Source: Acanthochromis polyacanthus
Lineage: Eukaryota > Chordata > Actinopteri > Pomacentridae
Assembly: GCF_021347895.1 (NCBI RefSeq)
Contig: NC_067125.1
Location: 25,151,621 to 25,215,620, forward strand
Length of the DNA: 64,000 bases
Direction: 5' to 3'
The notes beneath the pieces were generated by a model. That model did not search any database and was not told the origin of the DNA. It saw nothing but the letters and a program-made list of their open reading frames with translations. Of this stretch, positions 41,807 through 52,700 are shown piece by piece. A program made the position numbers and the translations under genes. How positions within the stretch are numbered: the first letter of the stretch is position 1; every line of letters begins with the position of its first letter.

Positions 41807-42459
41807 CAACCCGGTCTCACGGGGATTCGTGAAACTGTGACGCAAGTTTTTGTTTCGGTTTCATGCGCACCAACACGATGTCGTCATGTTTTTCGTGCAG
41901 CTCACCACGAACGAAACCCGCTGTGGTAATCACATCTGAAAGTGGTTTATACCGGCGGATTCATGACGATCTAAGCTGTCCGTCGGCGTTTGCGGCCGTC
42001 GCCGCGGCCACCAGACATTCTTTAAATTCCTATGCGAATTCGTCGGATTCATGACGATCTCAGCTGTCCATCGGCGTTTGCGGCCGCCGCTGCGGCCGCT
42101 GCTGCAGCTGCTGCCGCAGCTGGATGTCCGGCGGCCGCAGTGGCGGCCGCGGCGGCGGCCGCAAACGCCGATGGACAGCTTAGATCGTCATGAATCCGAC
42201 GAATTCGTATAGGAATGTAAAGAATGTCCGGCGGCCGCGGTGGTGGCTGCAGTGGCGGCCGCAGTGGCGGCCGCAAACGCCGATGGACAGCTTAGATCGT
42301 CATGAATCCGCCGGTATAAACCACTTTCAGATGTGATTACCACAGCGGGTTTCGTTCGTGGTGAGCTGCACGAAAAACATGACGAAATCGTGTTGGTGCG
42401 CACGAAACCGAAACAAAAACTTGCGTCACAGTTTCACGAATCCCCGTGAGACCGGGTTG
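41807..42459. mobile_element. 653-bp foldback transposon (giant palindrome)
   Basis: It begins CAACCCGGTCTCACGGGG and ends with the exact complement, flanked by GATGATC on both sides (41800-41806 and 42460-42466). The left arm is mirrored by the right almost to the centre. Each arm holds an inner repeat 'cggattcatgacgatct', 'gcggccg' runs and 'cagctgtcc'. The centre is CGGCCG-rich. No protein is encoded; the poly-Ala frames are GC-repeat artefacts. Confidence 0.9.
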
Positions 42460-42466
42460 GATGATC

Positions 42467-43498
42467 AGACAGTCGAACACACTTTTCTGCAGGAAATAAG
42501 CCCAAACCTCATGTGCCCCGAGCAGATTCAAGCAAGCAGTTATGTCTTTGTGTTAATCCACCACCAGCCAAAGATAAACCAGTGAATGCTGAATTTAATT
42601 TGGTGTTTTCAGCTGACCTGCTGCCATAGCTTCTCCCCAACCAGGAGCCCCGAGCACCACTGTCCGCCCGCCCTCGGCCTGCCTGTCTCTCTGTATGCCT
42701 GCCTACAGCAACCTGATAATGTACAAATATAATTACTGAGAAGTATTTTCTGTAAAAACAAGCGAGAAAAGAAGTTTATCCGCGGTGACACTGGGAGAAC
42801 TGCCCCTTGTCTTTGCTATGTTGAACTTTTCCGAGTCTGTGGTGAAGTGAGATTGCTGATTTGTACCAGGAGTCGGGTTGAAAACGATCCACACCTCCTC
42901 CCACACAAACACATCAGGACAAAGAGGTTGCATGAATGACATAGTCTCTATTACGGTACTGCTGTGCATGTCTTGAAGTCCCATCTCTCCACTATACAAT
43001 CACTGTAACATACCGGGGCGACACAAACTACCAACATGGAAAAAGGTGAATGAATGAACCAATAATGTATAAAATGATCAGAACCAACTGCTAATCATTG
43101 ACTCTGTACAGTTGTTTCTTTGAATTGATAAATACAGATTGTGATATTGAAAGATAAAGTTTGTCTGTGTCTTTTTGTGAAACATTAAAGTGGGAGTCAA
43201 TGAGGGTTTGTGGTTCAGGGAGCGCAAAGTTGCCACACTGGTCATGAAAGAGCTATAAAACAACATAAGTTAGAGCACTTCATTCCTGAAGGAAAGTCTT
43301 GATTCTATATGAGTCTATGATTGGAAGTCAAGTTTATTTTTGTTTTCTAAAGTGTCAACTGACTTCATAGGCCAACATTAGCAATCCAAAGCAAGACAAA
43401 GTTTAAATAAAACAGACACTGTGAAAAAAAATGTCTCTGCTGATGTCTAGTATTTCTCGTGTTCTTCGAATCCATGATTTCTAACTTTCGGACACTTA
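42467..43498. other. Intergenic, nothing recognised
   Basis: Unique-looking AT-rich sequence between two transposons. Short frames have no conserved motif. Confidence 0.5.
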
Positions 43499-43865
43499 TA
43501 CACTACTGTTCAAAAGTTTGGGGTCACCCAGACAATTCCATATTTTCCATGAAAACTCACACTTTTATTCATGTGCTAACATAACTACACAAGGGTTTTC
43601 TAATCATCAATGCGCCTTTCAACACCATTAGCTAACACAATGTAGCATTAGAACACAGGAGTGATGGTTGCTGGAAATGTTCCTCTGTACCCCTATGGAG
43701 ATATTCCATTAAAAATCAGCCGTTTCCAGCTAGAATAGTCATTTACCACATTAACAATGTCTACACTGGATTTATCATTCATTTAATGTTCTCCTTACTG
43801 AAAAAAAGCTTTTCTTTAACAAAAATCCACACCATTTCCAAGTGATCCCAAATTTTTGAACGGTA
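43499..43865 (+). mobile_element. Tc1/mariner-type MITE, copy 2 (~367 bp)
   Basis: Left end TACACTACTGTTCAAAAG, then 'tttggggtcaccca'; the right end is its diverged complement, TTTTTGAACGGTA. Interior strings ('gtgatggttgctggaaatgt', 'ctgtacccctatggagat') match 25810-26174 in reverse. TA flanks both ends. Confidence 0.88.
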
Positions 43866-44429
43866 ACATAAGTGTACTCAATGTGTAGTTACTGATACCT
43901 TTTAAAGATTACAGTTCTTTTTCTCAGTATCGTAGCCTGAAGTGCACAAACACTGCAAATCAAGTCAGTCACTTCATATTTAAAAAAAAACTGTAAAAAG
44001 TTGTAATACTGAGGTTATGACCCTACACTGTTATTTACTGTGTGAATTTTCCTGAATAATTTAAATATTAAAGATTGAAACCCTACAAAAATATCAAGAA
44101 TATATGTAGGGAAAGACCCTACAGTATTATTAATTATGGAGTTTAATCAAACTAATGTGTAACTAAAGTTATGATCCAACAAAAATATACATGAAAACCC
44201 AACATATCCACGGATTATTATTTTTTACTCTTAAAAAGATATGTGTATATTAATTTTAAGGTTTCGGAAACTTTTATTTCAAACTGCATGATTGACACCG
44301 GAAGCAGATTTGTGACACGAAAGTCAGAGACGCACAGGCGCCATATTGGACTGAACGGACCGTATTTTTTACATTTTTTCTTTGAAAATACATCATATTT
44401 CAATACGGGGGAAAAACAAACTGGATATT

Positions 44430-45567
44430 AGCATTGATATGGACTGGATAATGTGTTAGGAATGAAAAGTGCCACATTGTTTGATGGGAATGAAAATTAT
44501 CAACCCCCCAGGAGGGCTAAATTCAAGACACCCCAAAATCAAAGTGGAAAAACTGATGTGGCAGGCTAGTTCATCTTTCTGAAATTCCTTGGCAGCAACT
44601 CAAAATGGTATTCAGTAGTTTGTATGGCCTCCATGTGCTTGTATGCATGACTGACGATGACGATGCCGGGACAAGCTCTGAATGAGACGACAGATGGTGT
44701 CCTGGGGTATCTCCTCCCAGAACTGGACCAGGGCATCACTGAGCTCCTGGACAGTCTGAGGAGCAACCTGATGGTGTCGGATGGAACAAAACATAATGTT
44801 CCAAAGGTGTTCTATTGGATTCAGGTCAGGTGAGCATGGGGGCCAGCTAATGGTATCAGTTCCTTCATCCTCCAGGAACTGCATGAGTTCTCTTACCACA
44901 TAAGACTTGGCATTGTCGTGCACCAGAAGGAATCCAGGACCACTGCACCAATGTAGGGTCTGACAATGGGTCAAAGGATTTCATCCTGATACCTAAAGGC
45001 AGTCAGAATGCCATTGTCCAGCCTGTAGAGGTCTGTGCGTCCCTCCATGGATATGCCCCCCCACACCATCACTGACCCACCACCAAACCGGTCATGCTTA
45101 ACAATGTTACAGGCAGCATAACGTTCTCCATGGCTTCTCCAGACCCTTTCATGCCTGTCACATGCCCTCAGGGTGAACCTGCTCTCCTCTGTGAAAAGCA
45201 CAGGGCACCAGTGGTGGACCTGCCAATTCCTGTGTTGCCAGTCAGCGAGCACAGGGGGCACTAGAGGACGCTGGGCCCTCAGACCACTCTCATTACATCT
45301 CTTTCTGATTGTTTGATCAGAGACATTCACACCAGTGGTCTGCTGGAGGTCATTTTGTAGAGCTATTGCAGTGCTCATCCTGTTCCTCCTTGAACAAAGG
45401 AGCAGATACCTGTCCTGCTGATGGGTTGAGGACCTTCGACAGCCCTGTCCAGCTCTCCCAGAGTAACTGCCTGTCTCCTGGAATCTCCTCCATGCGCTTG
45501 AGAATGTGCTGGGTGTTGGCGCAGCTGCAGACTCTCCTCCTGACTCCGTTGCATCAGTGGAAATCTT
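44430..45567 (-). pseudogene. Second Tc1-family transposon, broken transposase
   Basis: Minus-strand frames give in order: a helix-turn-helix-like part (45375-45567), a middle part (44971-45378, [14 protein letters not shown] to [15 protein letters not shown]) and a C-terminal part (44612-44974, LLVHDNAKSYV to NPIEHLW). Junctions at ~45376 and ~44972 are frameshifts. The first catalytic Asp (LFTDES in relatives) is Glu here (LFTEES, about 45184-45200). It is therefore dead, a different Tc1 lineage from the element at 23773. Confidence 0.88.
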
Positions 45568-45784
45568 TGCAGAAGTCTTAGTTTAATCACAATGCCCATA
45601 CACGACAGGAGACATGCTTCACCTTTAACTGGCAGCCATAACGCACCGCTCTCTCTCTCTCTCTCTGAGAGGAACCGCAGGAGCGCAGGTGGGATCCGCC
45701 TTTATTATATACACAGTGCATATTCTTACGCATGACAAAATAGTGCCAACCAAAATAACCTGTGGTAAACATCGCACTCTAACA
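45568..45784 (-). repeat. Probable 3' LTR of the copia element
   Basis: Begins TGTTAGAGTG directly after the polypurine tract, carries a TATATAATAAAGG promoter-like string (about 45700-45712) and a (GA)n run, and may end ...TTCTGCA at 45568. The start is firm. The end is a guess because no second LTR is present to compare. Confidence 0.6.
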
Positions 45785-46124
45785 CCCCCACTCGATGGTA
45801 CCACTCACTTTGACCACGACACTAGTTACCAAACATATAAGAACAAAACTTTTCAATTTTGGCCCTTGTGGCAGATTTTGTGAACACACAACTGTGTTCT
45901 CAGTTGGACAATACACCAAAACAGTTTTGCCCTGCAATACATTGGACCTGATAAAGTGATACTTTATGTCCACACGTTTGGTCCTTTGTCGATTCACAGG
46001 ATTCCTCGCAAGGCGTATAGTCCCTTGGTTGTCCTCAAAGACTGTGGTCCATGTCCTTGAGTTAGGTAGAGCGCTTCTTGAATAGTAGCTGTCAATGCTA
46101 CATATTCCGCTTCACATGTTGTCA
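45785..46124 (-). pseudogene. copia RNase H, C-terminal part
   Basis: Reads TCEAEYVALTATIQEALYL then, after a frameshift near 45995, RTKRVDIKYHFIRSNV. Both are standard copia RNase H strings with the catalytic Glu of CEAEY. It lies beyond the SINE insertion. Confidence 0.88.
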
Positions 46125-46356
46125 GTAAATGGTTGTATTTATATCGCGCTTTACATGATGATATGTCACATTTACCCATTCACACACTGATGGTAGAAGC
46201 TGCCATGCAAGGTGCTAACCACAACCCATCAGGAGCAATTAGGGGTTCGGTGTCTTACTCAGGGACACCTCGACATGAGCTCGACGGGCCCAGGATCGAA
46301 CCGGCAACCTTCCAGTTACAAGACGGCCACAATACCCACTGAGCCATGCCGCCCGC
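46125..46356 (-). mobile_element. tRNA-derived SINE inserted in copia RNase H
   Basis: Minus strand starts GGGCGGCATGGCTCAGTGG (A box TGGCTCAGTGG), then B box GGTTCGATCC, and ends in an 'atataaatacaaccattta' tail. It splits copia between VAL and STCEAEY. A short ACTG appears at both junctions. Confidence 0.87.
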
Positions 46357-46561
46357 AGTGCAACTGTTTGTTGCTTCTTTGTTTTCCATTAGAGTGCCTG
46401 TATAATGAGAGTGGCGACATGACGGGTCCAAAAAATTTTGGTCACGTGATCTATAGGAGCCATTTTGTTTCCAATTCATGAACGCCGGTTATGCCTGTTA
46501 ACGTTGTTTACAACGCAGAGAGTAATTCTAGGTCTTTTTTGGCTTCATAAATACCTGAAAA

Positions 46562-46693
46562 ATGACGGGCTGTTGTGCCTTTGGGTGCACAAATCGATCG
46601 GAGAAGAGATTCCACATGTTTAGGAGTAGTGAAAGAATGAAACTGTGGGAAAATAAAGTCTGGAGAGTGGGATGGAAACCGACTTCATCATGA
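46562..46693 (+). pseudogene. THAP-type zinc-finger exon, broken by a stop
   Basis: From ATG at 46562: MTGCCAFGCTNRSEKRFHMF, then ERMKLWENKVWRVGWKPTSSS and a stop at 46691-46693. The C-x2-4-C start (CCAFGC), RFHxF, the LW core and GWKPT are THAP-domain hallmarks. The distal Cys-x2-His pair is not reached. A GTTAGT donor-like site follows at about 46706. Confidence 0.75.
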
Positions 46694-46834
46694 TTTTTGT
46701 GCCAGGTTAGTCCCATGTATGTACTTTGATGTTATGATGTATGGGTGAATGACAGATAGAAAAGTTTGATGTGATTTTAGGCAGTTGTGGTTATTTTGAC
46801 TTTGACCATTTTCATGCATGGAGATGCATGAAAT

Positions 46835-46884
46835 ATGGGCCGCTGAAGTTTAACGGGGTAACCCGTTAAACTTCAGCGGCCCAT
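46835..46884. other. Perfect 23-bp stem hairpin with GTAA loop
   Basis: ATGGGCCGCTGAAGTTTAAC plus GGG, then GTAA, then the exact complement. As RNA the loop would be a GNRA tetraloop. It lies 150 bp after the THAP exon. Confidence 0.9.
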
Positions 46885-49340
46885 CTGAGCTTCGACAACA
46901 GCCTCCCTGTTCATTCACATGATTTCCAATTCAACAAACAGCTGACAGTTTTCTGTTTCCTATTTTCTGTTTTCCGTCCAACCTGCAGTCACTTATCAGC
47001 CTCATATGACCCGAACAGGCTCCGTGTTGTTCACCTGTTTCTGGGCTGTTCGCCGCCGTTAGCATGAGGATGCTGTTAGCCATATGCTTACAGCTGCAGC
47101 ACCGTACAGAAAACGTATTTTACTAAATTGACCGAAGCTGCAAGCTCGATGATAGAAACATTATACACCCTGTTGATCCTCAGGGCCAGTGACCCCCTGA
47201 TTAACTTACTCAGCTGTCAGGGAATCACCGGACCAGCTCTCCATCCTTCGGGTCCGGTCCTACTGCCCCCTGAGATCTAGCTCAGAGGGATGCTGCAGAA
47301 CTGTTAAGCTGGTTGACGAGGAAAATTCGCCTAGCTGTCTCACTGCCTTCATCCAGATGCCTATCCCTACTTCCTCTGATAATTAATTTAACCGAGTAGC
47401 CACTTCGGTATAGTTAAATTTAACCACCAGATACACCTGTTAACGGCAGCTTTTCCTCTCATAGATCTGGCACTTGTTAAGTTGCTAGGTTTAATTCAGA
47501 GATTATGGACATATAGACAACCTCTAGGATATGTTTATATTGGGCCAACCTGACCCCTATGACTAGGTAACCTTTCAGAACCTTGCTACTATCATGCACG
47601 CTGTGAGTTAACTTATTACATCAAGAGCTAGATGTATAAGTATTTGTTCAGGGATAATACAGAATAGAAATAGAAATTAGAAAATAATAAAAGAAAATAG
47701 CACTTGCAATTTGTTGTCTTTAATTGCAGAAAAATGCTTTATTGATATATTTTAGCAGGGCATAAGCATAGCCAATAAATCATCAGACAAATAATCAAAC
47801 ATTAGATAATATTCAAACCACCCTTAATCCATATCCCTACTGGTCTTATGCTTTCTTAAGAAAAAAAGGGAATGCGTGTTACCTAATGTAACTGTAATTT
47901 GGAGGGAGTAGAACAGCGGGTGTGGCCTCACCCGGCCGCTCACCTGAGCCCACCAAGGAACCCAGGGGGAAGCTGGAGAGAGCGTTAGTCCAAATTTCAG
48001 GTCTGCATGTAATCCAGTTTTGGGGTTTTGGGCCAGGAAAAAACTTTGTTAATCCATTCAGGTGTTATTCCTCTGGAAATAATAGAATCCAGTGATACTC
48101 CATCAGTCCATTGTCAAGTCCCGACCACAATCTTGTAATCCTTAACAACGAATAAGATGCAGTTCCTTTAGTCCATTATTCCATCAGAACAGTCCTTCCT
48201 TCTGCAGACCAGGTTATTCCACTCAACCAGAGTTACGTGGTAATCATCCCCTGTGCTCAGACTAATGTCCGGATTGCACCCAGGCAGATACCCGCAACAA
48301 TCTCCCCCGAACTACTTCCAATAGGTACAATTTATACATCACAGCTCTCTTTAATTTTGCATACGTGTTGACACCATACTCAAACCCACGCAAACAAATT
48401 ACAGCCACGTCCACCCCCCTCCGGAAATGTGCACTTCCTCATTCCTCACCCAGTAACCTTTACTTGCCCCAGACATGTTCTTGTCCCTTTTTTCACCTCT
48501 CTCTACTGGTTACAGGAACTTGAGAAAAGTGAATGTCAGCAGCTTTTAAAAGTTGCTGACATATGCACCCCACATTTCAGCACGGTGCACACAGACTTAC
48601 AACACTCCCCTACCCTATTTACAGAGCCAAAAAGCCCCATGACCCTCTAAGGGCATAATCTAAACTAACCTATTTTAACTCTTTTTGAATCACCCACTAG
48701 TACAGTAATTCATTATCTACCCAGGGATCAACCAGTGACCCCCCCCCGAAAGCATTTCCATTTATCCAATAGCAGCAAAACCCTGTTTAACCTTCTGTCC
48801 TGTTTTGTTAACCAAAGGCACTCACAGCTCCCTGTGAGGTGCTGCCCTCAAGTGGTTACCCCTTAGAACACAGTTACTACTCTCTCTGCTGCACCCTGTT
48901 AGACCAGTAACATATTACTCAATCTCAAACAACATAAAAACACTGATATATGTGTATATTCAAAGAATTAAAAAAGAGAATAAAAAATAATAATAAAAAC
49001 ATTCCACCATATTAATCAAACCATCACTGCTTATAGTGAGACACGCTTCTGATTTCTACACTGTTTCAAAAATTAAAGGAAAAATAAAAAGACATCCTTC
49101 CAATATAATCAAACCATCATTCTTCTGAATAAGGCACTCTTATGATTTCTACATTGTTTCAACACTGAAAATGTAAAAATGTAAAAATGTAAGCATGTGA
49201 TTAATTCACACACAATCATCTGGTTATAGCGTACTGCATTTTAAATCACAGATTAATATATCATACCGTGCTTCTCTCATTCTGCCGCCGCTCCTTCATA
49301 ATTCCATCTATATGGCTGACTAGGGATCCCATATCCATGA
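46885..49340. other. Interior of the 3.3-kb element, origin not recognised
   Basis: No transposase frame on either strand. It holds an inverted string 'gtcagcagcttttaaaagttgctgac' (48535-48560) and LTR-like text on the minus strand, but no pair of repeats to prove an LTR. Confidence 0.5.
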
Positions 49341-49433
49341 CCAGGAATGTTGACAACCCATGGAAAGCTTAGATTCTCATGAATCCGCCGGTATAAACCA
49401 CTATCAGATGTGATTACCACAGCGGGTAATATA
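49341..49433 (-). repeat. Fragment of the 653-bp foldback element
   Basis: 'aatccgccggtataaacca' and 'agatgtgattaccacagcgggt' match the right arm of the palindrome at 42303-42349, so part of that family is captured inside the 3.3-kb transposon. Confidence 0.85.
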
Positions 49434-49730
49434 AACACATTTGTCCAACAAACAGCAAATAACGTAAACAGCACAACTCACCTTTGAAGGCTCAAAACGA
49501 GTCACAGATGAAAATATTCCACAAAACGGCCATAATCCAACCTTGGACATCCAGACAAAACAAGCCAGTAAATTACTTAGTCCAAAACATGTCTTGAAAT
49601 CAGTAAACAATCCATAGTTTTCGTGAATGTGCACCTCGCGCTGCGCGTCCCATATTGAGTGAATGGAAACAAAATGGCGTCAAATCCCCAGTTGTTGCCA
49701 CTCTCATTATATAGGCACTCTATTTTCCAT

Positions 49731-50210
49731 GAGACAATAGCACCATCCTGGCTTAGGCTAAAGCAATAGCCTGTAGTGCTCTTTCTGTCCTCAGCATCGT
49801 TGGCCCAGTCAGCATCAGAATATCCCATCAGCCTAAGTTTAGTGTTACACTTGTTATAACACAACTCATAGTCCTTAGTCCCTTTCAAATACCTGTATAC
49901 ATGCTTTAAAGCAGTCATGTGTTTCTCTCTGGGATCGGATGTGTACTGTGACAGTCTGCTCACATTCCAACTGATATCGGGCCTAGTACAGGTCATGATG
50001 TAGATGAGGCTGCCCAACATGCCTCTGTACATTCTTTGGTCAGTTTGGTCCCCTTCTGGAATCAGATCACATTTGGTTTCACTAGGTGTGGCTCTGGTTT
50101 TACACTCAGCCATGCCAAACCTTTCAAGTATTTTGTTAATGTACCTGGACTGGTTCATTTTAACGGTATTCTCATTCTGAGTGAAATCAATCCCAATAAA
50201 ATGAGTGAGG
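49731..50210 (-). pseudogene. copia RT thumb and RNase H, N-terminal part
   Basis: Reads MNQSRYINKILERFGM, YRGMLGSLIYIMTCTRPDI, YLKGTKDYELCY and GYSDADWANDAEDRKSTTGY, all copia signatures; the DADWA Asp belongs to RNase H. Similarity begins slightly upstream of the Met, in another frame from the RT core, so a frameshift lies near 50210. Confidence 0.92.
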
Positions 50211-50625
50211 TGCCCCAGTTACTTTTCAGCTTCTCCTTGACCTCTCTTAGACACATTTCATTACTTGCATTCACAACTATATCATCGACCCACACTAACA
50301 AAATCACTTTTTCTTTGTCACACGGTTTAGTGTAGATACAATGGTCTGCTTGGCTCTGTACAAACTCATTTTCAATGAGAAATTCATGGAGCATCATGTT
50401 CCAATTCCTACCGGACTGTTTAAGTCCATAGATTGACTTATTTAACTTACACACAAGTTGTTCACCATTCTTTGGTTTAACCTGGAAACCTTCTGGTTGG
50501 TCCATGTATATTTCGCAGTCAATAGGTGCATGTAGGTATGCCGCCTTAACGTCCATCTGGTGTAGTGTCAAGTCATGCTGTGCAGCCAGCTGCATCAGCA
50601 CATGCAGTGATGTTAAGTTGGCTGT
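50205..50625 (-). pseudogene. copia reverse transcriptase core
   Basis: Contains HQMDVKAAYLHA (first catalytic Asp), PEGFQVK, SIYGLKQSGRNW and LLVWVDDIVV, where relatives usually have YVDD. Frameshifts at ~50620 and ~50210 separate it from the integrase and RNase H frames. Confidence 0.92.
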
Positions 50626-51795
50626 AGTGAGAACGTCTCAGAATAGTCAAGTCCCTCTACCTGGGTGTACTCCTTTGCTACATACCTGGCTTTGTATGTC
50701 TCATTTCCTTTATCATCCTCTTTGATAGCATATACCCACCTTCCCCCCACTGTCTGTCTACCCTCTGGTAACGGTACAAGTGAGTAGGTGTTGTTCTCCT
50801 TAAATGAAGCCATCTCATCTTTCATCGCCTTTATCCACTTTTCAGATATTGGTGATGCCATAGCCTCTTCATCGGTCTGTGGCAACCCAACTGTAGCTCG
50901 GTAGCAGTAGTCAATAGTTAAGTTGCTGCTATTTGCTGTACATTCATAGTCCTCCAAGTATTTAGGTTTCTTTTTGACTCTACCTGTGGTACGTAAGGTC
51001 TGTGTGTCAGTGGTAAGCTCTGCGTCACTGTTTGCATTTACGTCTTGCTCAGTGTTCGAGTCTTTCTGTTCCGTTTGTTCAGTCGGTGGCTGACTAGTCT
51101 GACTTGGTGTTGCTACCCACTCTATATAGTGGTCCTCTGATTGGTCCGTGTAGGTCTGTGTATGACTCTCTGTCACGCTTTTTGTAATGAAGTGGACCAG
51201 TCTGTGTTTCTGAACCTTGTTTGTCTCAAGAAAATAAACCAAATAAGCAGGTGAATGGCGATCAAAACCAACAAAAATTCCCTTTTTGCCTCTTGGATCT
51301 AGCTTTTTCTTGTTTTGCTCATACACCATACACTCTGAACCAAACTTTCTCATTTCAGATAAATCTGGTCTTTTTCCAGTGAAAAGGAAAAAGGGTGTCT
51401 CCCCTGTTCTCTTACAGAAACACCTGTTCCTTATGATTGCAGCTGTCCTGGCTGCATAAGGCCACAACTCTTTTGGTAGACCTGATCCAATCAGCATGCA
51501 TCTGACCGTTTCAAATAAAGTACGCCAGTTCCTCTCCGCTGTCCCATTTTGATGGGGGGAGTAGGGAGCTGATCTCTCGTGTTTTATAGCAATGTCTCTC
51601 AGTAATGACTGGTACTCTTCTGAAACAAATTCCGTTCCATTGTCTGATCTCAGACGTTTTACTTTACCATAAAGTGCTGTGTCTGCCAAGAACTGCTGAG
51701 TTGTTTCAACAGCTTTGTTTTTGTTCCCAAGGAAGTACACATAGATAGCACCAGAGAAGTCATCAGTGAAAGTGAGTGCATATTTGTAATATGGA
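50613..51795 (-). pseudogene. copia integrase and start of RT
   Basis: The integrase core has Asp in TFTDDFSG, Asp in RLRSDNGTEFV and Glu in NGTAERNWRTL. GKKGIFVGF and the Gln/Thr-rich spacer follow, then WIKAMKDEMASFKENNTY and YAIKEDDKGNETYKARYVAK, the start of RT. The frame continues past 51795 into an unrelated repeat, so the first ~50 residues of the open frame are not integrase. The HHCC finger is missing. Confidence 0.93.
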
Positions 51796-52700
51796 TGGCT
51801 CGATACCACTTTTTCACATCCGATACCGATATCGATACTGCAGCGTTGAGGAACGGGCGATACCGATCCGATACCGATATGATTCTTTTTGTCATAATAG
51901 AAGTTGTTAATAATACATGGATGTAATTTGCTTGATATTGACATCTAAAAACACCATGTTCATTGTACAACAACTGTTCTGGTCCCCTAAAGAAAGAAGG
52001 AAAACATGTGACAATAAGTTATGTGTAACTGCTGTGGCTTTATGAAAACTTAAAGCTCACATCGCTTTTAACAGCGTTTGTAAACACAACAGACCCAGCT
52101 GCACCATTCAAATGTTTGAAATAAAACTGCAACTTGGTGCACATATTTAAATTAAATTAAATAATCCTAGTGTATAAACAGAAAAGTCACATTATACCTC
52201 AATGGCATTGCAAGGCTGCAATAAATAATTTTATGAATTAACATAAAATAATAGCATCTCCACTAGAACAATGTAGGTAGTACTCAGTAAGTTGCACATG
52301 GCTTCTCAAGACACACAATCAAAAGAATAAAAATCTAGGCTATACACCTGATTTGCTGCACCAAAACAAAAACAGAAAAACAAGGGTAAACAGTGACAGT
52401 GCAATCTCGTGTCTTTCTTCTTTTGCATGCAGCACATGAGCTGCTTTACAAGCGACACCCCATACTTTGCAGCCCATCAGGTCATACATGAACAAATGGA
52501 GACAGATCTTACATTATATGAGATGCAAAATTTGAAATTTTACTGGCACCATTTACCCCCAACATGTTTTCTGCAAAGGCTTGTCAGAGCGGATTCTTTG
52601 GTACTATTAATGAGGGAAAAAACACTCGGAGACAAGGATGACCCAGAGTCAAAATATTCATTTAAGAATATTTAGTAAAAACGCATTGGATAGTACAGAA
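51796..52700. mobile_element. DNA-transposon-like repeat truncating copia
   Basis: Begins with 'ccgataccgatatcgatac' and 'gataccgatccgataccgat' strings, a familiar fish transposon end. The other end was not identified, so the limit is approximate. Confidence 0.5.

Larger units (their letters stand above)
46390..49722 (+). mobile_element. 3.3-kb P-type-like DNA transposon with THAP exon
   Basis: Flanked by identical 8-bp duplications TTTTCCAT (46382-46389 and 49723-49730). Terminal inverted repeats start TAGAGTGCC and match at 25 of 26 positions. Subterminal 'ccattttgtttccaattca' strings are also mirrored. It carries a THAP-type exon near its left end. Eight-bp duplications plus a THAP domain fit the P-element superfamily; no nuclease domain is visible. 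It interrupts copia RNase H after the codons for VSWK. Confidence 0.8.
45568..51795 (-). mobile_element. Ty1/copia-type LTR retroelement, broken and interrupted
   Basis: Minus-strand pol order is integrase, reverse transcriptase, RNase H, as in copia. The 5' part (gag, protease, start of integrase, 5' LTR) is missing, cut off near 51795 by another repeat. A 3' LTR-like stretch follows a CGAGTGGGGG polypurine tract. The body is split by a SINE (46125-46356) and a 3.3-kb DNA transposon (46390-49722). Removing both restores continuous RNase H similarity. Confidence 0.9.

Noticed and set aside
42049..42276. Poly-Ala/Pro frames in the palindrome
   Set aside because: They are translations of CGG/CCG runs in a foldback element, open in both directions.
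46128..46356. A functional tRNA gene on the minus strand
   Set aside because: It has A and B boxes but continues into a long unrelated tail and lacks a cloverleaf, so it is a SINE.
46885..49340. Complete LTR element or retrovirus inside the THAP transposon
   Set aside because: Some minus-strand text looks LTR-like, but no paired LTRs, primer site or coding domains could be shown.
51800..51944. N-terminal part of the integrase open frame
   Set aside because: It translates the 'ccgataccgat' repeat, not integrase; copia similarity starts only at about 51795.
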